Shown one piece after another: positions 44,635 to 53,844 of a stretch of 64,000 nt of DNA. The translations under genes were made by a program, and so were the position numbers. The number at the start of each line of letters is the position of its first letter. Positions within the stretch are counted from its first letter, which is position 1. Location of the stretch: contig NZ_QWET01000012.1 in assembly GCF_003573545.1 (NCBI RefSeq), positions 97,055-161,054 of the forward strand, read 5' to 3'. The stretch is from Mariniphaga sediminis. Lineage in GTDB: Bacteria > Bacteroidota > Bacteroidia > Bacteroidales > Prolixibacteraceae. Below the pieces are notes generated by a model. That model did not search any database. It saw only the letters and a list, made by a program, of their open reading frames with translations, and had not been told where the DNA came from.

Positions 44635-45214
44635 TTAAGCTGCTAAGCGAATTAAAAAAATTATCCTTAAGTTCTGGAACTTGCCGGCTATGTGGCCTGC
44701 ATTGGGAAAGGCTGTACGGCAGAACCAGTCGTAACTGTGCGACAGGTCGCGGGTTATGGTTTTAACTTCAAATCCGTTCCCTTCAAAATGAGTAGTCAGC
44801 ATACTGAGTTCCTTTGCTTTTAATCTTCTGGTCAGAAGAGCAATCTTACCGGTTTCACGGTTGGACAATACAGTGTGCATTTCTTCTCCTATTTATTTTT
44901 CATCAATGGCCATGTCAGTACCAATATTTTCAGGTTTTAGTATCGGGGTTGTATTGGTCTGGAGTTTGTCCAAAAGCTGCTTAAAAAAAAGACGCAAACT
45001 CTTTGGTTGCTTTTACTCCCTGTGGATTAAAATCATAGGTGTTGATGTAATGCTTATTTTCACCTTTGTATTTCCAACGCCGGCGGTAAAGCTTTAAATA
45101 TACCGGTTTGCCTTTTAGCGGAAAACTCTGTAACTCTATTGGATTGCCGACCCCATCCAACACGACCTCTTTGGTGTTTTCCATCCCCGAAAGGTACAAA
45201 TGATCACACAGCAC
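44635..45214 (-). pseudogene. decayed ISL3/ISAon1-like transposase
   Basis: Two separate minus-strand pieces join to one transposase. The upstream part (45214-44981) has YLKLYRRRWKYKGE and NTYDFNPQGVKATKEFASF. A T-run frameshift near 44985 then lets the frame continue KQLLDKLQTNTTPILKPENI up to GTDMAIDEK and a TAA stop. The downstream part (44880-44641) has MHTVLSNRETGKIALL and ITRDLSHSYDWFCRTAFPNA. The sequence loses family likeness after GHIAGKF, and the C-terminal half is missing. The gene is therefore dead. Its missing C-terminus is of the same type as the fragment at 1-182. Confidence 0.75.
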
Positions 45215-45411
45215 CTCAAATTAATATTTAGCCATTGATCTTGTTAACACAGATAGAATAAGGAATTTTATGTTCTTTATTTCAATTCATTTTGAATTCT
45301 CCCAACATTAAAATTTCAAACATTAGTTCAATAAAAAATTTTAATTCCCAACATTATTCCTAAATTTGCACAAAGGAAATCTCACGAGTCAATTCTAAAA
45401 ATATTATTGCT

Positions 45412-45732
45412 ATGAAGTTAGTAATCACGTCTGCCGGTAATAGTCTGAAGTCAAAATTCGATATAAGGTTTGGTCGTACTGCCTGGCTTTGCCTTTACGA
45501 TACGGAAACAAAAAATGTTGAATTTACGGAAAATGCGAACATAAATATCAACGGAGGGGCTGGTACCAGAATGGCTGAGAAAGTAGCTGAGCTGGGAGCC
45601 GAACGGGTAATATCGGGCGACTTCGGGCCAAAGGCAAAAACGTTGCTCGAAAAACTAAAAATACAGATGGTCATCATGGACGAAGGCACCTGCACAGTGG
45701 GTGGTATTATTGAAAAGCTCAATCTAAAATGA
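45412..45732 (+). CDS. NifX/NifB-type dinitrogenase Fe-Mo cofactor-binding-domain protein
   Basis: A 106-aa cytosolic protein of the NifX/NafY/MTH1175 fold. It has the pattern RFGRTAWLCLYDTETKNVEF, then GAGTRMAEKVAELGAERVIS and a C-terminal CTVGGIIEKL. Members bind or shuttle metal clusters; in Desulfovibrio a relative, the orange protein, carries a Mo-Cu-S cluster. It is the first gene of a cluster with a second NifX-like protein, two ferredoxin-ATPases and an MBL protein. No nif structural genes are present, so nitrogenase is not implied. Confidence 0.8.
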   Translation: MKLVITSAGNSLKSKFDIRFGRTAWLCLYDTETKNVEFTENANININGGAGTRMAEKVAELGAERVISGDFGPKAKTLLEKLKIQMVIMDEGTCTVGGIIEKLNLK

Positions 45733-45983
45733 AGAAAACAAGGAAAAAAAATACACCCCCAATTTTTTGTCCCGACAAATTCCGGGATTATGTGTTTCCG
45801 GGTTGGATGTACAAGCAAGGCAGGCGTGCTTTTCCTTTAAACACTAACGTAAAAAACATGGAGGCAACAGTTAAACTACCTGATTAATACTGTTTGAAAG
45901 CACGGGGCAGTCTCTATTGCCCTGTGCCTTACTACAGGATGTTATAACAATTATCAGATTCAAAATTTTAATACAGATTACAC

Positions 45984-46325
45984 ATGACAAAAAAAATTGC
46001 AGTTCCTATTGACAATAACGGAGTGCTGGATTCACACTTTGGCCATTGTTCCTATTTTGCGTTGCACGAAGTGCAGGGAGAAGAAATTGTTTCAGAGGAG
46101 ATTATCCAGCCGCCACCTCATGAACCAGGGGTATTACCGGGCTGGCTCGCAGAATTGGGAGTAACCGATGTACTGGCAGGTGGAATGGGAAACCGCGCCA
46201 TTCAACTTTTTAACCAGAAGGGAGTAAATGTTTTTGTAGGTGCCCCAAAAGTACAGGCAAAAGAACTGGTTAACGGCTACCTGACAAGTTCCATCGAATT
46301 TTCGGCCAACTATTGCGACCACTAA
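45984..46325 (+). CDS. NifX/NifB-type metal-cluster-binding protein
   Basis: A 113-aa cytosolic protein of the same fold as its neighbour at 45412. Visible are IAVPIDNNGVLDSHFGHCSY, where His and Cys of HFGHC are potential cluster ligands, VTDVLAGGMGNRAIQLF, and a C-terminal NYCDH. The pairing of two such proteins with two MinD/ferredoxin ATPases matches orange-protein-type loci. The gap to the previous gene is 251 bp with no obvious terminator. Confidence 0.85.
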   Translation: MTKKIAVPIDNNGVLDSHFGHCSYFALHEVQGEEIVSEEIIQPPPHEPGVLPGWLAELGVTDVLAGGMGNRAIQLFNQKGVNVFVGAPKVQAKELVNGYLTSSIEFSANYCDH

Positions 46326-46649
46326 TCCCTTTTTGGGTGACCCGATTTGCAATCGGGTCTTACCTTTTACCTGAGTCCACTGTCCGAAAAAAAAGTCGGG
46401 CAATGTTCAGGAAATAAAAATTTATGCGATTTAGGGGAAAATGGTACCATTCGAATTGGTTTGACGTTGCCTGTTCCGAAAACATTAACCAAAAGATATG
46501 GAACTATACAAAGTGGAATGCCACAAAATCAAAACATCAGGAAACGCAATAAAATACTTTTTTCCAACCGGATAAAGATTTGTAAAATCTTGTATGTTTT
46601 TTAATAACATTTTGCGGCAGGCTCAAAATTTAAAGTGGAGGACAATTTC
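46326..46649. other. 324-bp intercistronic region
   Basis: No gene is supported. A perfect 9-bp hairpin GACCCGATT/AATCGGGTC with a TGC loop (46339-46359) sits 13 bases after the preceding stop and may attenuate or protect the transcript; the following TTACCTTTTACC is only moderately T-rich. A purine-rich GTGGAGGACA precedes the next start. Confidence 0.5.
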
Positions 46650-47528
46650 ATGCAAATTGCGGTGGCAAGCGGAAAAGGTGGAACCGGAAAGACAACCGTC
46701 GCGGTGCATCTTTATCACTTTATAGGGAAACACACAGATAAAAAGGTCGTGTTGGCTGATTGTGATGTGGAAGAACCTAACGATATGCTGTTTTTCCCAT
46801 TGTTGAAGCCAACCGGAAAGAAAACGGTTTATCAATTGATTCCTGAAATTGACACAGAAGCTTGTACTTTCTGCAAAGAATGTGTGGAATGGTGCGAATT
46901 CAACGCCATTACAGTGGTCCCCAATCAAAAATTTGCCGAGGTAGATGCCAGCCTGTGCCATTCCTGTGGCGCCTGCCTGATGGCTTGTAAACACAAGGCT
47001 ATCACAGAAAAACCGTTTCCTGTCGGGACAATCACAAGGCATAAAACGGGAGCAGACAAAAACTTGCTGGAAGGCCGGCTGAAAGTGGGTTCGGCCATGC
47101 AAACTACGTTAATAAAAAAGCTAAAAAACGAAATAGAACAAAACGGCGCTGTGGTTATTCTCGATGCACCGCCCGGTACCAGTTGCCCGGTGGTGGAAAC
47201 CGTTTCTGACGCCGATTATATTATTCTGGTCGCAGAGCCTACTCCATTTGGGCTACACGATTTAAAAATCACCGTGGAATTATTGGGCAAGCTAAAAAAA
47301 CCTTTTGGGATAATTATAAACAAAGCCGGCCTGGGCTCCGATGATATCTATTCATTTCTAAAAGAAAAAAAGATTGAATTATTGGGAGAAATACCGTTTT
47401 CGAAAGAATTTGCAACGTGCTATGCTTCCGGGGAAATGTTGAAAAATATTCCGGAAGAAACGGAGCAAATTTACCGGGAAATCATCGGAAAAGTTATACG
47501 CCCGGCACCGGGGAGAACAGGACTGTAA
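46650..47528 (+). CDS. MinD/Mrp-type ATPase with two [4Fe-4S] ferredoxin motifs
   Basis: A 292-aa cytosolic P-loop ATPase. The deviant Walker A is SGKGGTGKTT at the N-terminus, with LADCDVEEPN and LDAPPGTSCPVVE as other nucleotide-site blocks. An inserted ferredoxin domain (about residues 70-125) has CTFCKECVEWC and CHSCGACLMACK, enough for two [4Fe-4S] clusters. Homologues in the Desulfovibrio orange-protein operon act in metal-cluster assembly. The start at ATG 46650 is preceded by GGAGG at 46637, a rare Shine-Dalgarno-like site here; the GTG at 46635 overlaps that site and is rejected. Confidence 0.9.
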   Translation: MQIAVASGKGGTGKTTVAVHLYHFIGKHTDKKVVLADCDVEEPNDMLFFPLLKPTGKKTVYQLIPEIDTEACTFCKECVEWCEFNAITVVPNQKFAEVDASLCHSCGACLMACKHKAITEKPFPVGTITRHKTGADKNLLEGRLKVGSAMQTTLIKKLKNEIEQNGAVVILDAPPGTSCPVVETVSDADYIILVAEPTPFGLHDLKITVELLGKLKKPFGIIINKAGLGSDDIYSFLKEKKIELLGEIPFSKEFATCYASGEMLKNIPEETEQIYREIIGKVIRPAPGRTGL

Positions 47529-47561
47529 AGAAGAGTAACTAAGGTCATGTCAACTTCAAAA

Positions 47562-47637
47562 TGTCATTTCGACCGCAGGGAGAAATCTGCCAAAATGTTG
47601 AGATTTCTCATCTTCGTACCTCAGATTCGAAATGACA
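47562..47637. repeat. REP/MITE-like imperfect palindrome
   Basis: TGTCATTTCGA (47562-47572) is inverted at 47627-47637 (TCGAAATGACA), and an inner pair GAGAAATCT / AGATTTCTC (47580-47588, 47601-47609) extends the stem. It lies in the 189-bp gap between the two ATPase genes. This is the form of a dispersed non-coding palindrome; copy number elsewhere is unknown. Confidence 0.65.
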
Positions 47638-47717
47638 GCACGAGACAATTTATGTTTGACTTTACACTAGTTGAAAGTTGAGTATCAAATATTGACTATT
47701 CAAAAGTACAGACAGAT

Positions 47718-48626
47718 ATGCGTGAAATAACCATACTGAGCGGGAAAGGAGGAGCCGGAAAAACCAGCGTGGCGGCGGCTATTGCATCAATGGCCGGGAA
47801 TGCCGTATTTTGCGATAACGATGTGGATGCTGCTGATCTGCATCTGATTTTCGAACCCGAAATCAGGGAAAAGTATGATTTTGACAGCGGAAGTAAAGCG
47901 GAAATTGACCCTTCAAAATGTTCCATCTGCGGATTGTGCATGGAATATTGCCGGTTTGATTCTATCCACCTGAATGCATCGGGGGTACCAGAAGTAAACC
48001 CATTTCAATGCGAAGGCTGCCGGTTGTGCGAACGCATTTGTCCGGAAGAGGCAGTCACATTGTTACAGTTCAACAACAACAAATGGTTTGTTTCCCAAAC
48101 GCGATTCGGTCCGTTGGTACATGCACAAATGGGAGCTGGTGAAGAAAACTCGGGAAGACTGGTTACTGAAATCAGAAAAAGGGCCAAAGCCATTGCCGTA
48201 CAAACCCATGCAGACTTTATCATCAACGATGGTCCTCCGGGAATCGGCTGCCCGGCGATTGCTTCCGTTACTGGTACCGGCACCGTGCTGCTTGTGATTG
48301 AACCTTCGCTTTCCGGCCTGCACGATGCCACCCGTTTGTTTGAACTGGTGCAGTCATTCCGCATCCGGGTTTTCGCCCTCATCAATAAATTTGACATCAA
48401 CGCCGAAATAACAGCCCGTATTGAACGTTTTCTGTCTGAAAACGACATTCCGCTTCTTGGCAAAATACCTTTCGATACGCGACTGGTTGACGCAATGGTC
48501 GGCGGCCAAACAATTACTGAGTACGCGCCGGATTGTGAAGTAAGCAAAGAGATGGAATCAATCTGGCAAAAAATAGTATCTTTTACCGCCCCTGACAGAG
48601 TTCCAAACCCTGCCGGGGCCAAATAG
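47718..48626 (+). CDS. second MinD/Mrp-type ATPase with ferredoxin domain
   Basis: A 302-aa cytosolic ATPase paralogous to the product of 46650-47528. Walker A is LSGKGGAGKTS, followed by FCDNDVDAADLHL. Two cluster motifs CSICGLCMEYC and CEGCRLCERICP occupy about residues 72-115. INDGPPGIGCPAIASV is the switch region and LINKFDIN follows. Paired paralogues of this type occur together in orange-protein loci and probably form a heterodimer. It is eight bases upstream of the MBL gene. Confidence 0.9.
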   Translation: MREITILSGKGGAGKTSVAAAIASMAGNAVFCDNDVDAADLHLIFEPEIREKYDFDSGSKAEIDPSKCSICGLCMEYCRFDSIHLNASGVPEVNPFQCEGCRLCERICPEEAVTLLQFNNNKWFVSQTRFGPLVHAQMGAGEENSGRLVTEIRKRAKAIAVQTHADFIINDGPPGIGCPAIASVTGTGTVLLVIEPSLSGLHDATRLFELVQSFRIRVFALINKFDINAEITARIERFLSENDIPLLGKIPFDTRLVDAMVGGQTITEYAPDCEVSKEMESIWQKIVSFTAPDRVPNPAGAK

Positions 48627-48634
48627 TATTCACA

Positions 48635-49417
48635 ATGAAAATAACTGTTCTAACAGAAAATACCGCCGGAGGAAAATTCCTCGCCGAACACGGCCTTTCA
48701 TACCTCATCGAAATCGACGACCAAAAAATATTATTCGACACCGGGCACTCGGATGTATTTCTGAAAAATGCTTCGCAAATGGGAATCAATATTCAAACGG
48801 AAGTAGAAACGGTTGTGCTTAGTCACGGCCACTGGGATCATGGCGACGGGCTGCAATTCCTTCAAAATAAAAAATTGGTCAGCCACCCGGGAGCATTTAT
48901 CCGGCGCTTCAGAAAACGCGATTTCTCTCCGGTAGGGTTGTCTCTTTCAAGAGCAGAACTCAAAAAAAAATTCGAATTAGCTGAAACTGAAATTCCGTTA
49001 AAACTGACGGAAAACTTATACTTTCTTGGTCAGGTTCCACGCAAAAATACGTTTGAAGCCCAAACTACTTCTTTTGCAGATGATTCCCAAAACGACGACT
49101 TTGTGCCTGACGATTCGGCCCTGGCGGCAATATCCAACAACCAGTTAATTGTTATTACAGGCTGCTCTCACTCCGGTATTTGCAACATTACGGAACATGC
49201 AAAAAAAACAACCGGCATTTCACAGGTAAAAGCAGTATTGGGAGGGTTCCACCTGAACGAACAGAATCAGCAAACCCAGCTGACTATCGATTATTTCAAA
49301 CAAAACAAAATTGAAAAGGTATTTCCTTCTCACTGCACGGAATTACCCGCTCTGGCAGCTTTCTACAATAAATTTCACACCCGGCAACTGAAAACGGGAA
49401 TGATACTGGAATTGTAA
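48635..49417 (+). CDS. metallo-beta-lactamase-fold hydrolase
   Basis: A 260-aa cytosolic MBL-fold protein. The metal motif is VVLSHGHWDHGDGLQFL (HxHxDH), with later ligands His in ITGCSHSGICN and a terminal FPSHCTELPA. It is of the 7,8-dihydropterin-6-yl-methyl-4-(beta-D-ribofuranosyl)aminobenzene 5'-phosphate synthase-like subgroup (COG1237), common beside ferredoxin-ATPase genes in anaerobes. The substrate is unknown. It is the last gene of the cluster, eight bases after the ATPase, and is convergent with the omega-amidase gene; a CCGGAA/TTCCGG hairpin (49430-49453) separates them. Confidence 0.85.
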   Translation: MKITVLTENTAGGKFLAEHGLSYLIEIDDQKILFDTGHSDVFLKNASQMGINIQTEVETVVLSHGHWDHGDGLQFLQNKKLVSHPGAFIRRFRKRDFSPVGLSLSRAELKKKFELAETEIPLKLTENLYFLGQVPRKNTFEAQTTSFADDSQNDDFVPDDSALAAISNNQLIVITGCSHSGICNITEHAKKTTGISQVKAVLGGFHLNEQNQQTQLTIDYFKQNKIEKVFPSHCTELPALAAFYNKFHTRQLKTGMILEL

Positions 49418-49466
49418 AAGGGGTAGCAACCGGAATAAAATCTTCTGTTCCGGGAGACCCGATGAT

Positions 49467-50258
49467 TCAGTCCGGCGCAGGGGAATTCGGTGTATCCAAC
49501 GTAAAACTGTCTCCGTCCTCCAAAACCGGAAATTTTTTCCGGAATTGCTGCAAACCGGAGTACGAAAGTTCAAATGTTTTTACCTGCTCCTTTTCGCCCA
49601 AAAAAGAGGCAAATCCTTTGGGATCCACCAACGCTGAATCTCCCTGGTAGTCCAGACCATTTCCATCTTTTCCTATCCTGTTTATCCCCACACAGTACGC
49701 CTGATTTTCAATGGCACGAGCTACCAGCAGGCTTTTCCAGGCATGATGACGGGGTGCGGGCCAGTTGGCGACATACAAAAGCACATCATAATTTACGGTG
49801 TTGCGGCTCCACACCGGAAAACGCAAATCATAACAAACCAACGGACAAAACCGCCAGCCTTTGTATTCAACAACCAACCTTTTGCTTCCTGCCGCATACT
49901 GCAAATGTTCGCCACTCATGGTAAACAGATGACGCTTATCGTAATACTCCGTTTTCCCTTCCGGAAAAACCCACAAACAACGGTTGTAAACTTCGTCATT
50001 TGCGTCAATAATGAGGCTGCCTGTAACTACTGCATTTTTCTCCCGGGCCAGGTTTTTCATCCACTCAACCGATGGTCCGGCCATGCTTTCCTTCAGCTTT
50101 TCCGGGTACATTGAAAAACCGGTGGTAAACATTTCAGGCAAAACGATGACATCTGTTTCATCTACATCGGCAAGCATTTCAGAATAATGCTCCAGATTTG
50201 CCGTCGCACGCTCCCAAATAATATCGGGCTGTACCAATGTGACTTTTAACGTTTCCAT
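49467..50258 (-). CDS. omega-amidase (YafV-like nitrilase superfamily)
   Basis: A 263-aa cytosolic amidohydrolase. The catalytic triad is visible: Glu in VLPEMFTTGFSM, Lys in YYDKRHLF, and Cys in PLVCYDLRFPVWSRN. These match YafV/NIT2-type omega-amidases, which hydrolyse 2-oxoglutaramate or 2-oxosuccinamate and take part in methionine salvage and metabolite repair. Length and motifs fit the family. It lies about 107 bp downstream of carB in the same direction and may be co-transcribed with it. Confidence 0.9.
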   Translation of the reverse strand: METLKVTLVQPDIIWERATANLEHYSEMLADVDETDVIVLPEMFTTGFSMYPEKLKESMAGPSVEWMKNLAREKNAVVTGSLIIDANDEVYNRCLWVFPEGKTEYYDKRHLFTMSGEHLQYAAGSKRLVVEYKGWRFCPLVCYDLRFPVWSRNTVNYDVLLYVANWPAPRHHAWKSLLVARAIENQAYCVGINRIGKDGNGLDYQGDSALVDPKGFASFLGEKEQVKTFELSYSGLQQFRKKFPVLEDGDSFTLDTPNSPAPD

Positions 50259-50364
50259 TCAGGCAAATTTATCAAACTTATTGACAAACCACCTGAAAAA
50301 CATACTTATCGAAAAAGTTTCAGTGCTATCCTTCAAACGATAATGATCATTTGGAAAAGGAATA

Positions 50365-53300
50365 TCACTCTATTTCACGATGATACTGCTGTAATGATTT
50401 CACCTTATACGCTCCGTTGCGGCGTTCTTTAATCCCCTGCGTAGCGGCAAAAGCTGCTGCAGTGGTGGTAATATAAGGAACATTGCACTTAATGGCTGTT
50501 TTTCGGATATACGAATCGTCGTATTCGCTCATTTTCCCGGCGGGAGTATTGACAACAAGGTCGATTTCACCATTCACCAGGGCATCCACAATGTTGGGCC
50601 GCTTTTCGTAAATTTTATTAATGAAACGCGCTTCGATTCCATGTTTTTCCAGGAATGTTTTTGTTCCTCCGGTTGCTACAATATTGAATCCCATTTCCTG
50701 AAAGTTCCGGACAAACGGCACGATCTTATCTTTGTCACGGTCGCCAATAGTAACGAGTACCGTTCCCTCTAACGGAAGCGGGGTTTTGGTAGCCTCCTGA
50801 GATTTAAAAAATGCCAGGCCGAATGAGTCAGCAATTCCCAGTACTTCTCCTGTCGAACGCATTTCAGGGCCCAGTACCGGATCCACATCAGGGAACATGT
50901 TGAACGGGAAGACAGCCTCCTTCACCCCAAAATGCTTCAACGGTTTTCTTTTCAGGTTGAAATCGGACAATTTTTTTCCCAGCATAATTTCCGTGGCAAT
51001 TTTTGCCATCGGTATACGGCAGATTTTTGAAACCAGCGGTACGGTACGCGATGCCCGCGGATTGGCTTCCAAAATATAAACCTTGTCATTATAAATAGCA
51101 TACTGAATATTCATCAGGCCGACCACCTTCATCTCAATGGCAATACGACGTGTATAATCTTCGATGACCTCCATCTGCTCTTCTGTGATAATCACTGGCG
51201 GAATAACACAGGCTGAATCACCGGAATGAATACCGGCATATTCGATGTGCTGCATCACAGCCGGAACAAATGCATCGTGCCCGTCGGCAATAGCGTCCGC
51301 TTCGGCTTCGATAGCATCTTCCAGAAACTTATCAATAAGCAGCGGACGGTCAGGAGTAACATCCACAGCCGCCTTAACATACTCAAGAAGCATCTCTTCA
51401 TCGAGCACAATTTTCATTCCCCTGCCTCCCAAAACATAGGAAGGACGGACCATTAACGGGTAACCAACGCGGGCTGCAATTTCCAGCGCTTCCTCCAGAT
51501 TGCTGGCCATCCCCGATTCCGGTTGCGGAATACCCAGCTTTTCCATGATCTTCCGGAAACGATCGCGGTCTTCAGCCAAATCAATGGTTTCAGGACTGGT
51601 TCCAATTATTTTCACGCCGTTGGCTTCCAGTTCCCCGGCAATGTTCAGCGGCGTTTGCCCTCCAAACTGAACCACTACTCCGTCCGGTTTTTCTTTTTCA
51701 TAAATACTCAAGACATCTTCCACTGTCAGTGGCTCAAAATAAAGTTTGTGAGAAGTATCGTAATCGGTTGACACGGTCTCCGGGTTACAGTTCACCATGA
51801 TGGATTCATAACCGGTGTCGCGGATGGCAAAGGCAGCATGAACGCAACAATAGTCAAATTCAATCCCCTGACCAATGCGGTTGGGACCACCGCCAAGAAC
51901 CATAATTTTTTTATTGTCGTCGACAGACACTTTGTCCGGTGCGTTATACGTTGAAAAATAATACGCTGCATCAGCACCACTTACCGGTACCGGTTCCCAC
52001 GATTCTGCGAGGCCAAGAGCCAGGCGGCGGTCGCGTATCTCTTTTTCAGGAATGTCAAGCAGTTTGGCCAGATACTTATCGGCAAAACCATCTTTTTTAG
52101 CCTCGATAAAAAGCTCATCAGGCAACACACTGTTTTTGAAGCCCAGCATTTTTTCTTCCAGTTCAACCAGCTCCTTCATCTGTTCGATAAACCAGGCTTT
52201 TATAAACGTTTTTTCATGCAACGCTTCCACGGTTGCCCCTTTCCGCAGGGCCTCATACATGATATACTGGCGCTCACTGGAAGGATCTTTCAGCAGCAGC
52301 ATCAGTTCTTCCAGCGACTTTTTATGGAAATCTTTGGCAAATCCAAGGCCGTATCGCCCGGTTTCCAGGGAGCGGATGGCCTTTTGCAAAGCCTCTTTAT
52401 AATTTTTCCCGATACTCATTACTTCACCAACGGCCTGCATTTGAGTACCGAGTTTATCTTTCAACCCGTCGAATTTTTCAAAAGCCCATTTGGCAAATTT
52501 TACCACCACGTATTCACCCCAGGGAGTATATTTTTCAAGGGTTCCTTCGCGCCAGTAAGGAATTTCGTCGAGGGTCAGTCCGCCTGCCAGCAAAGCCGAA
52601 ATTAATGCAATCGGGAAACCGGTAGCTTTTGAGGCCAGAGCCGAAGAACGCGAAGTACGCGGATTAATTTCAATCACCACTACCCGACCGGTTTTTGGGT
52701 CATGGGCAAACTGAACGTTGGTGCCGCCAATCACCCCAATATCCTTTACAATACGGTAAGAGTATTCCTGCAACCGTTTTTGCAGTTCCTCAGAAATAGT
52801 CAGCATGGGCGCAGTACAAAACGAATCGCCGGTATGTACGCCAATGGCATCCACATTTTCAATAAAACAAACAGTAATCATTTGGTTTTTGGCGTCGCGC
52901 ACCACTTCCAGCTCCAGCTCTTCCCAGCCCAGTACTGATTCTTCCACCAGAATTTGATTAACCATACTTGCGGCAATTCCGCGGGAAGCCACAGTGCGAA
53001 GTTCTTCCACGTTGTATACCAATCCGCCGCCAGTTCCACCCATTGTATATGCCGGTCGGATAACCACCGGATACCCCAGTTCATCCGCAACTTTTTCAGC
53101 TGCATCAATCGTCGTAACAGCCTTGCTTCGGGGCATCTCAATTCCTAACCTGGTCATGGAGTTTTTAAACTCCGTGCGGTCTTCCCCTTTTTCTATGGCT
53201 TCGAGATTTACGCCAATCACTTCTACCTCGTATTCATCCAGAACTCCTTTTTTTGCCAGTTGCAGGGCAAGGTTCAATGCCGTTTGGCCCCCCAGGTTGG

Positions 53301-53562
53301 GCAACAACGCATCGGGACGTTCTTTTTTGATGATTTCCGTTAGGGCATATTCGTTGAGCGGCTCAATATAGGTGTGATCCGCCATTTCAGGGTCGGTCAT
53401 AATGGTTGCCGGATTGGAGTTTACCAATACAATGTGGTAACCGAGAGAGCGCAGTGCTTTGCAGGCTTGTGTTCCTGAATAGTCGAATTCACAGGCCTGA
53501 CCGATAATGATAGGGCCCGAGCCGATAATAAGAATCTTATGAATATCTTCCCTTTTTGGCAT
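50365..53562 (-). CDS. carB: carbamoyl-phosphate synthase large subunit
   Basis: A 1065-aa cytosolic enzyme making carbamoyl phosphate from bicarbonate, ammonia (from CarA) and two ATP for pyrimidine and arginine synthesis. The duplicated ATP-grasp synthetase halves start with KILIIGSGPIIIGQACEFDY and KIMVLGGGPNRIGQGIEFDY. A C-terminal MGS-like allosteric domain follows from about residue 930 (VLVTIGDRDKDKIVPFVRNF). It has the normal family length. carA is not in the window, so it is encoded elsewhere or beyond the edge. Confidence 0.98.
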   Translation of the reverse strand: MPKREDIHKILIIGSGPIIIGQACEFDYSGTQACKALRSLGYHIVLVNSNPATIMTDPEMADHTYIEPLNEYALTEIIKKERPDALLPNLGGQTALNLALQLAKKGVLDEYEVEVIGVNLEAIEKGEDRTEFKNSMTRLGIEMPRSKAVTTIDAAEKVADELGYPVVIRPAYTMGGTGGGLVYNVEELRTVASRGIAASMVNQILVEESVLGWEELELEVVRDAKNQMITVCFIENVDAIGVHTGDSFCTAPMLTISEELQKRLQEYSYRIVKDIGVIGGTNVQFAHDPKTGRVVVIEINPRTSRSSALASKATGFPIALISALLAGGLTLDEIPYWREGTLEKYTPWGEYVVVKFAKWAFEKFDGLKDKLGTQMQAVGEVMSIGKNYKEALQKAIRSLETGRYGLGFAKDFHKKSLEELMLLLKDPSSERQYIMYEALRKGATVEALHEKTFIKAWFIEQMKELVELEEKMLGFKNSVLPDELFIEAKKDGFADKYLAKLLDIPEKEIRDRRLALGLAESWEPVPVSGADAAYYFSTYNAPDKVSVDDNKKIMVLGGGPNRIGQGIEFDYCCVHAAFAIRDTGYESIMVNCNPETVSTDYDTSHKLYFEPLTVEDVLSIYEKEKPDGVVVQFGGQTPLNIAGELEANGVKIIGTSPETIDLAEDRDRFRKIMEKLGIPQPESGMASNLEEALEIAARVGYPLMVRPSYVLGGRGMKIVLDEEMLLEYVKAAVDVTPDRPLLIDKFLEDAIEAEADAIADGHDAFVPAVMQHIEYAGIHSGDSACVIPPVIITEEQMEVIEDYTRRIAIEMKVVGLMNIQYAIYNDKVYILEANPRASRTVPLVSKICRIPMAKIATEIMLGKKLSDFNLKRKPLKHFGVKEAVFPFNMFPDVDPVLGPEMRSTGEVLGIADSFGLAFFKSQEATKTPLPLEGTVLVTIGDRDKDKIVPFVRNFQEMGFNIVATGGTKTFLEKHGIEARFINKIYEKRPNIVDALVNGEIDLVVNTPAGKMSEYDDSYIRKTAIKCNVPYITTTAAAFAATQGIKERRNGAYKVKSLQQYHREIE

Positions 53563-53666
53563 AAAACAAAAATTTTTGAATGGTTCCTATTTTTTTAATT
53601 TTCACAAAAATGCCCTTAAATTTTTAAAAACGGCGATTGTAGGGACAAAAAAATGACGATTTCAGA

Positions 53667-53674
53667 TAAATTTG
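53667..53674 (+). promoter_or_regulatory. candidate Bacteroidota -7 promoter element of the fecR leader
   Basis: TAAATTTG fits the TAnnTTTG consensus. No good TTTG element stands at the standard distance upstream. If used, it would give a leader of about 165 nt that includes the two hairpins before fecR. Confidence 0.3.
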
Positions 53675-53795
53675 ATCCTTCTGAATATTTTTTTTAAAAA
53701 AATCACATTTTATATAGTCCTGTTTCTTCCGTTGCGCGTATAGCTTGTCAAATCTATTACAAAATGCTGTCCTACGCAAAGCAGGATTAGTTAGA

Positions 53796-53834
53796 CCGGG
53801 AATACCTCCCGGAAATTTCCGGGAGGTTTTTTTT
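53796..53834 (+). promoter_or_regulatory. attenuator: two mutually exclusive hairpins before fecR
   Basis: Hairpin 1 is CCGGGA (53796-53801) with TCCCGG (53807-53812), loop ATACC. Hairpin 2 is the perfect 24-bp palindrome ACCTCCCGGAAATTTCCGGG plus AGGT (53804-53827), followed by eight T, a textbook intrinsic terminator. They share 53804-53812, so only one can form. The T-run ends 10 bp before the fecR ATG. This is the architecture of a transcription attenuator; no known riboswitch aptamer is recognised in the upstream 120 bases. Confidence 0.65.
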
Positions 53835-53844
53835 AAATAAAAAA

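Noticed and set aside
44861..45097. Plus-strand 78-codon frame opposite the decayed transposase
   Set aside because: It is antisense to recognisable transposase sequence and has no family likeness.
45412..48626. Nitrogenase or FeMo-cofactor synthesis locus
   Set aside because: Only NifX-like and ATPase genes occur; nifHDK, nifB radical SAM and nifEN are absent in the window, so an orange-protein-type locus is the better reading.
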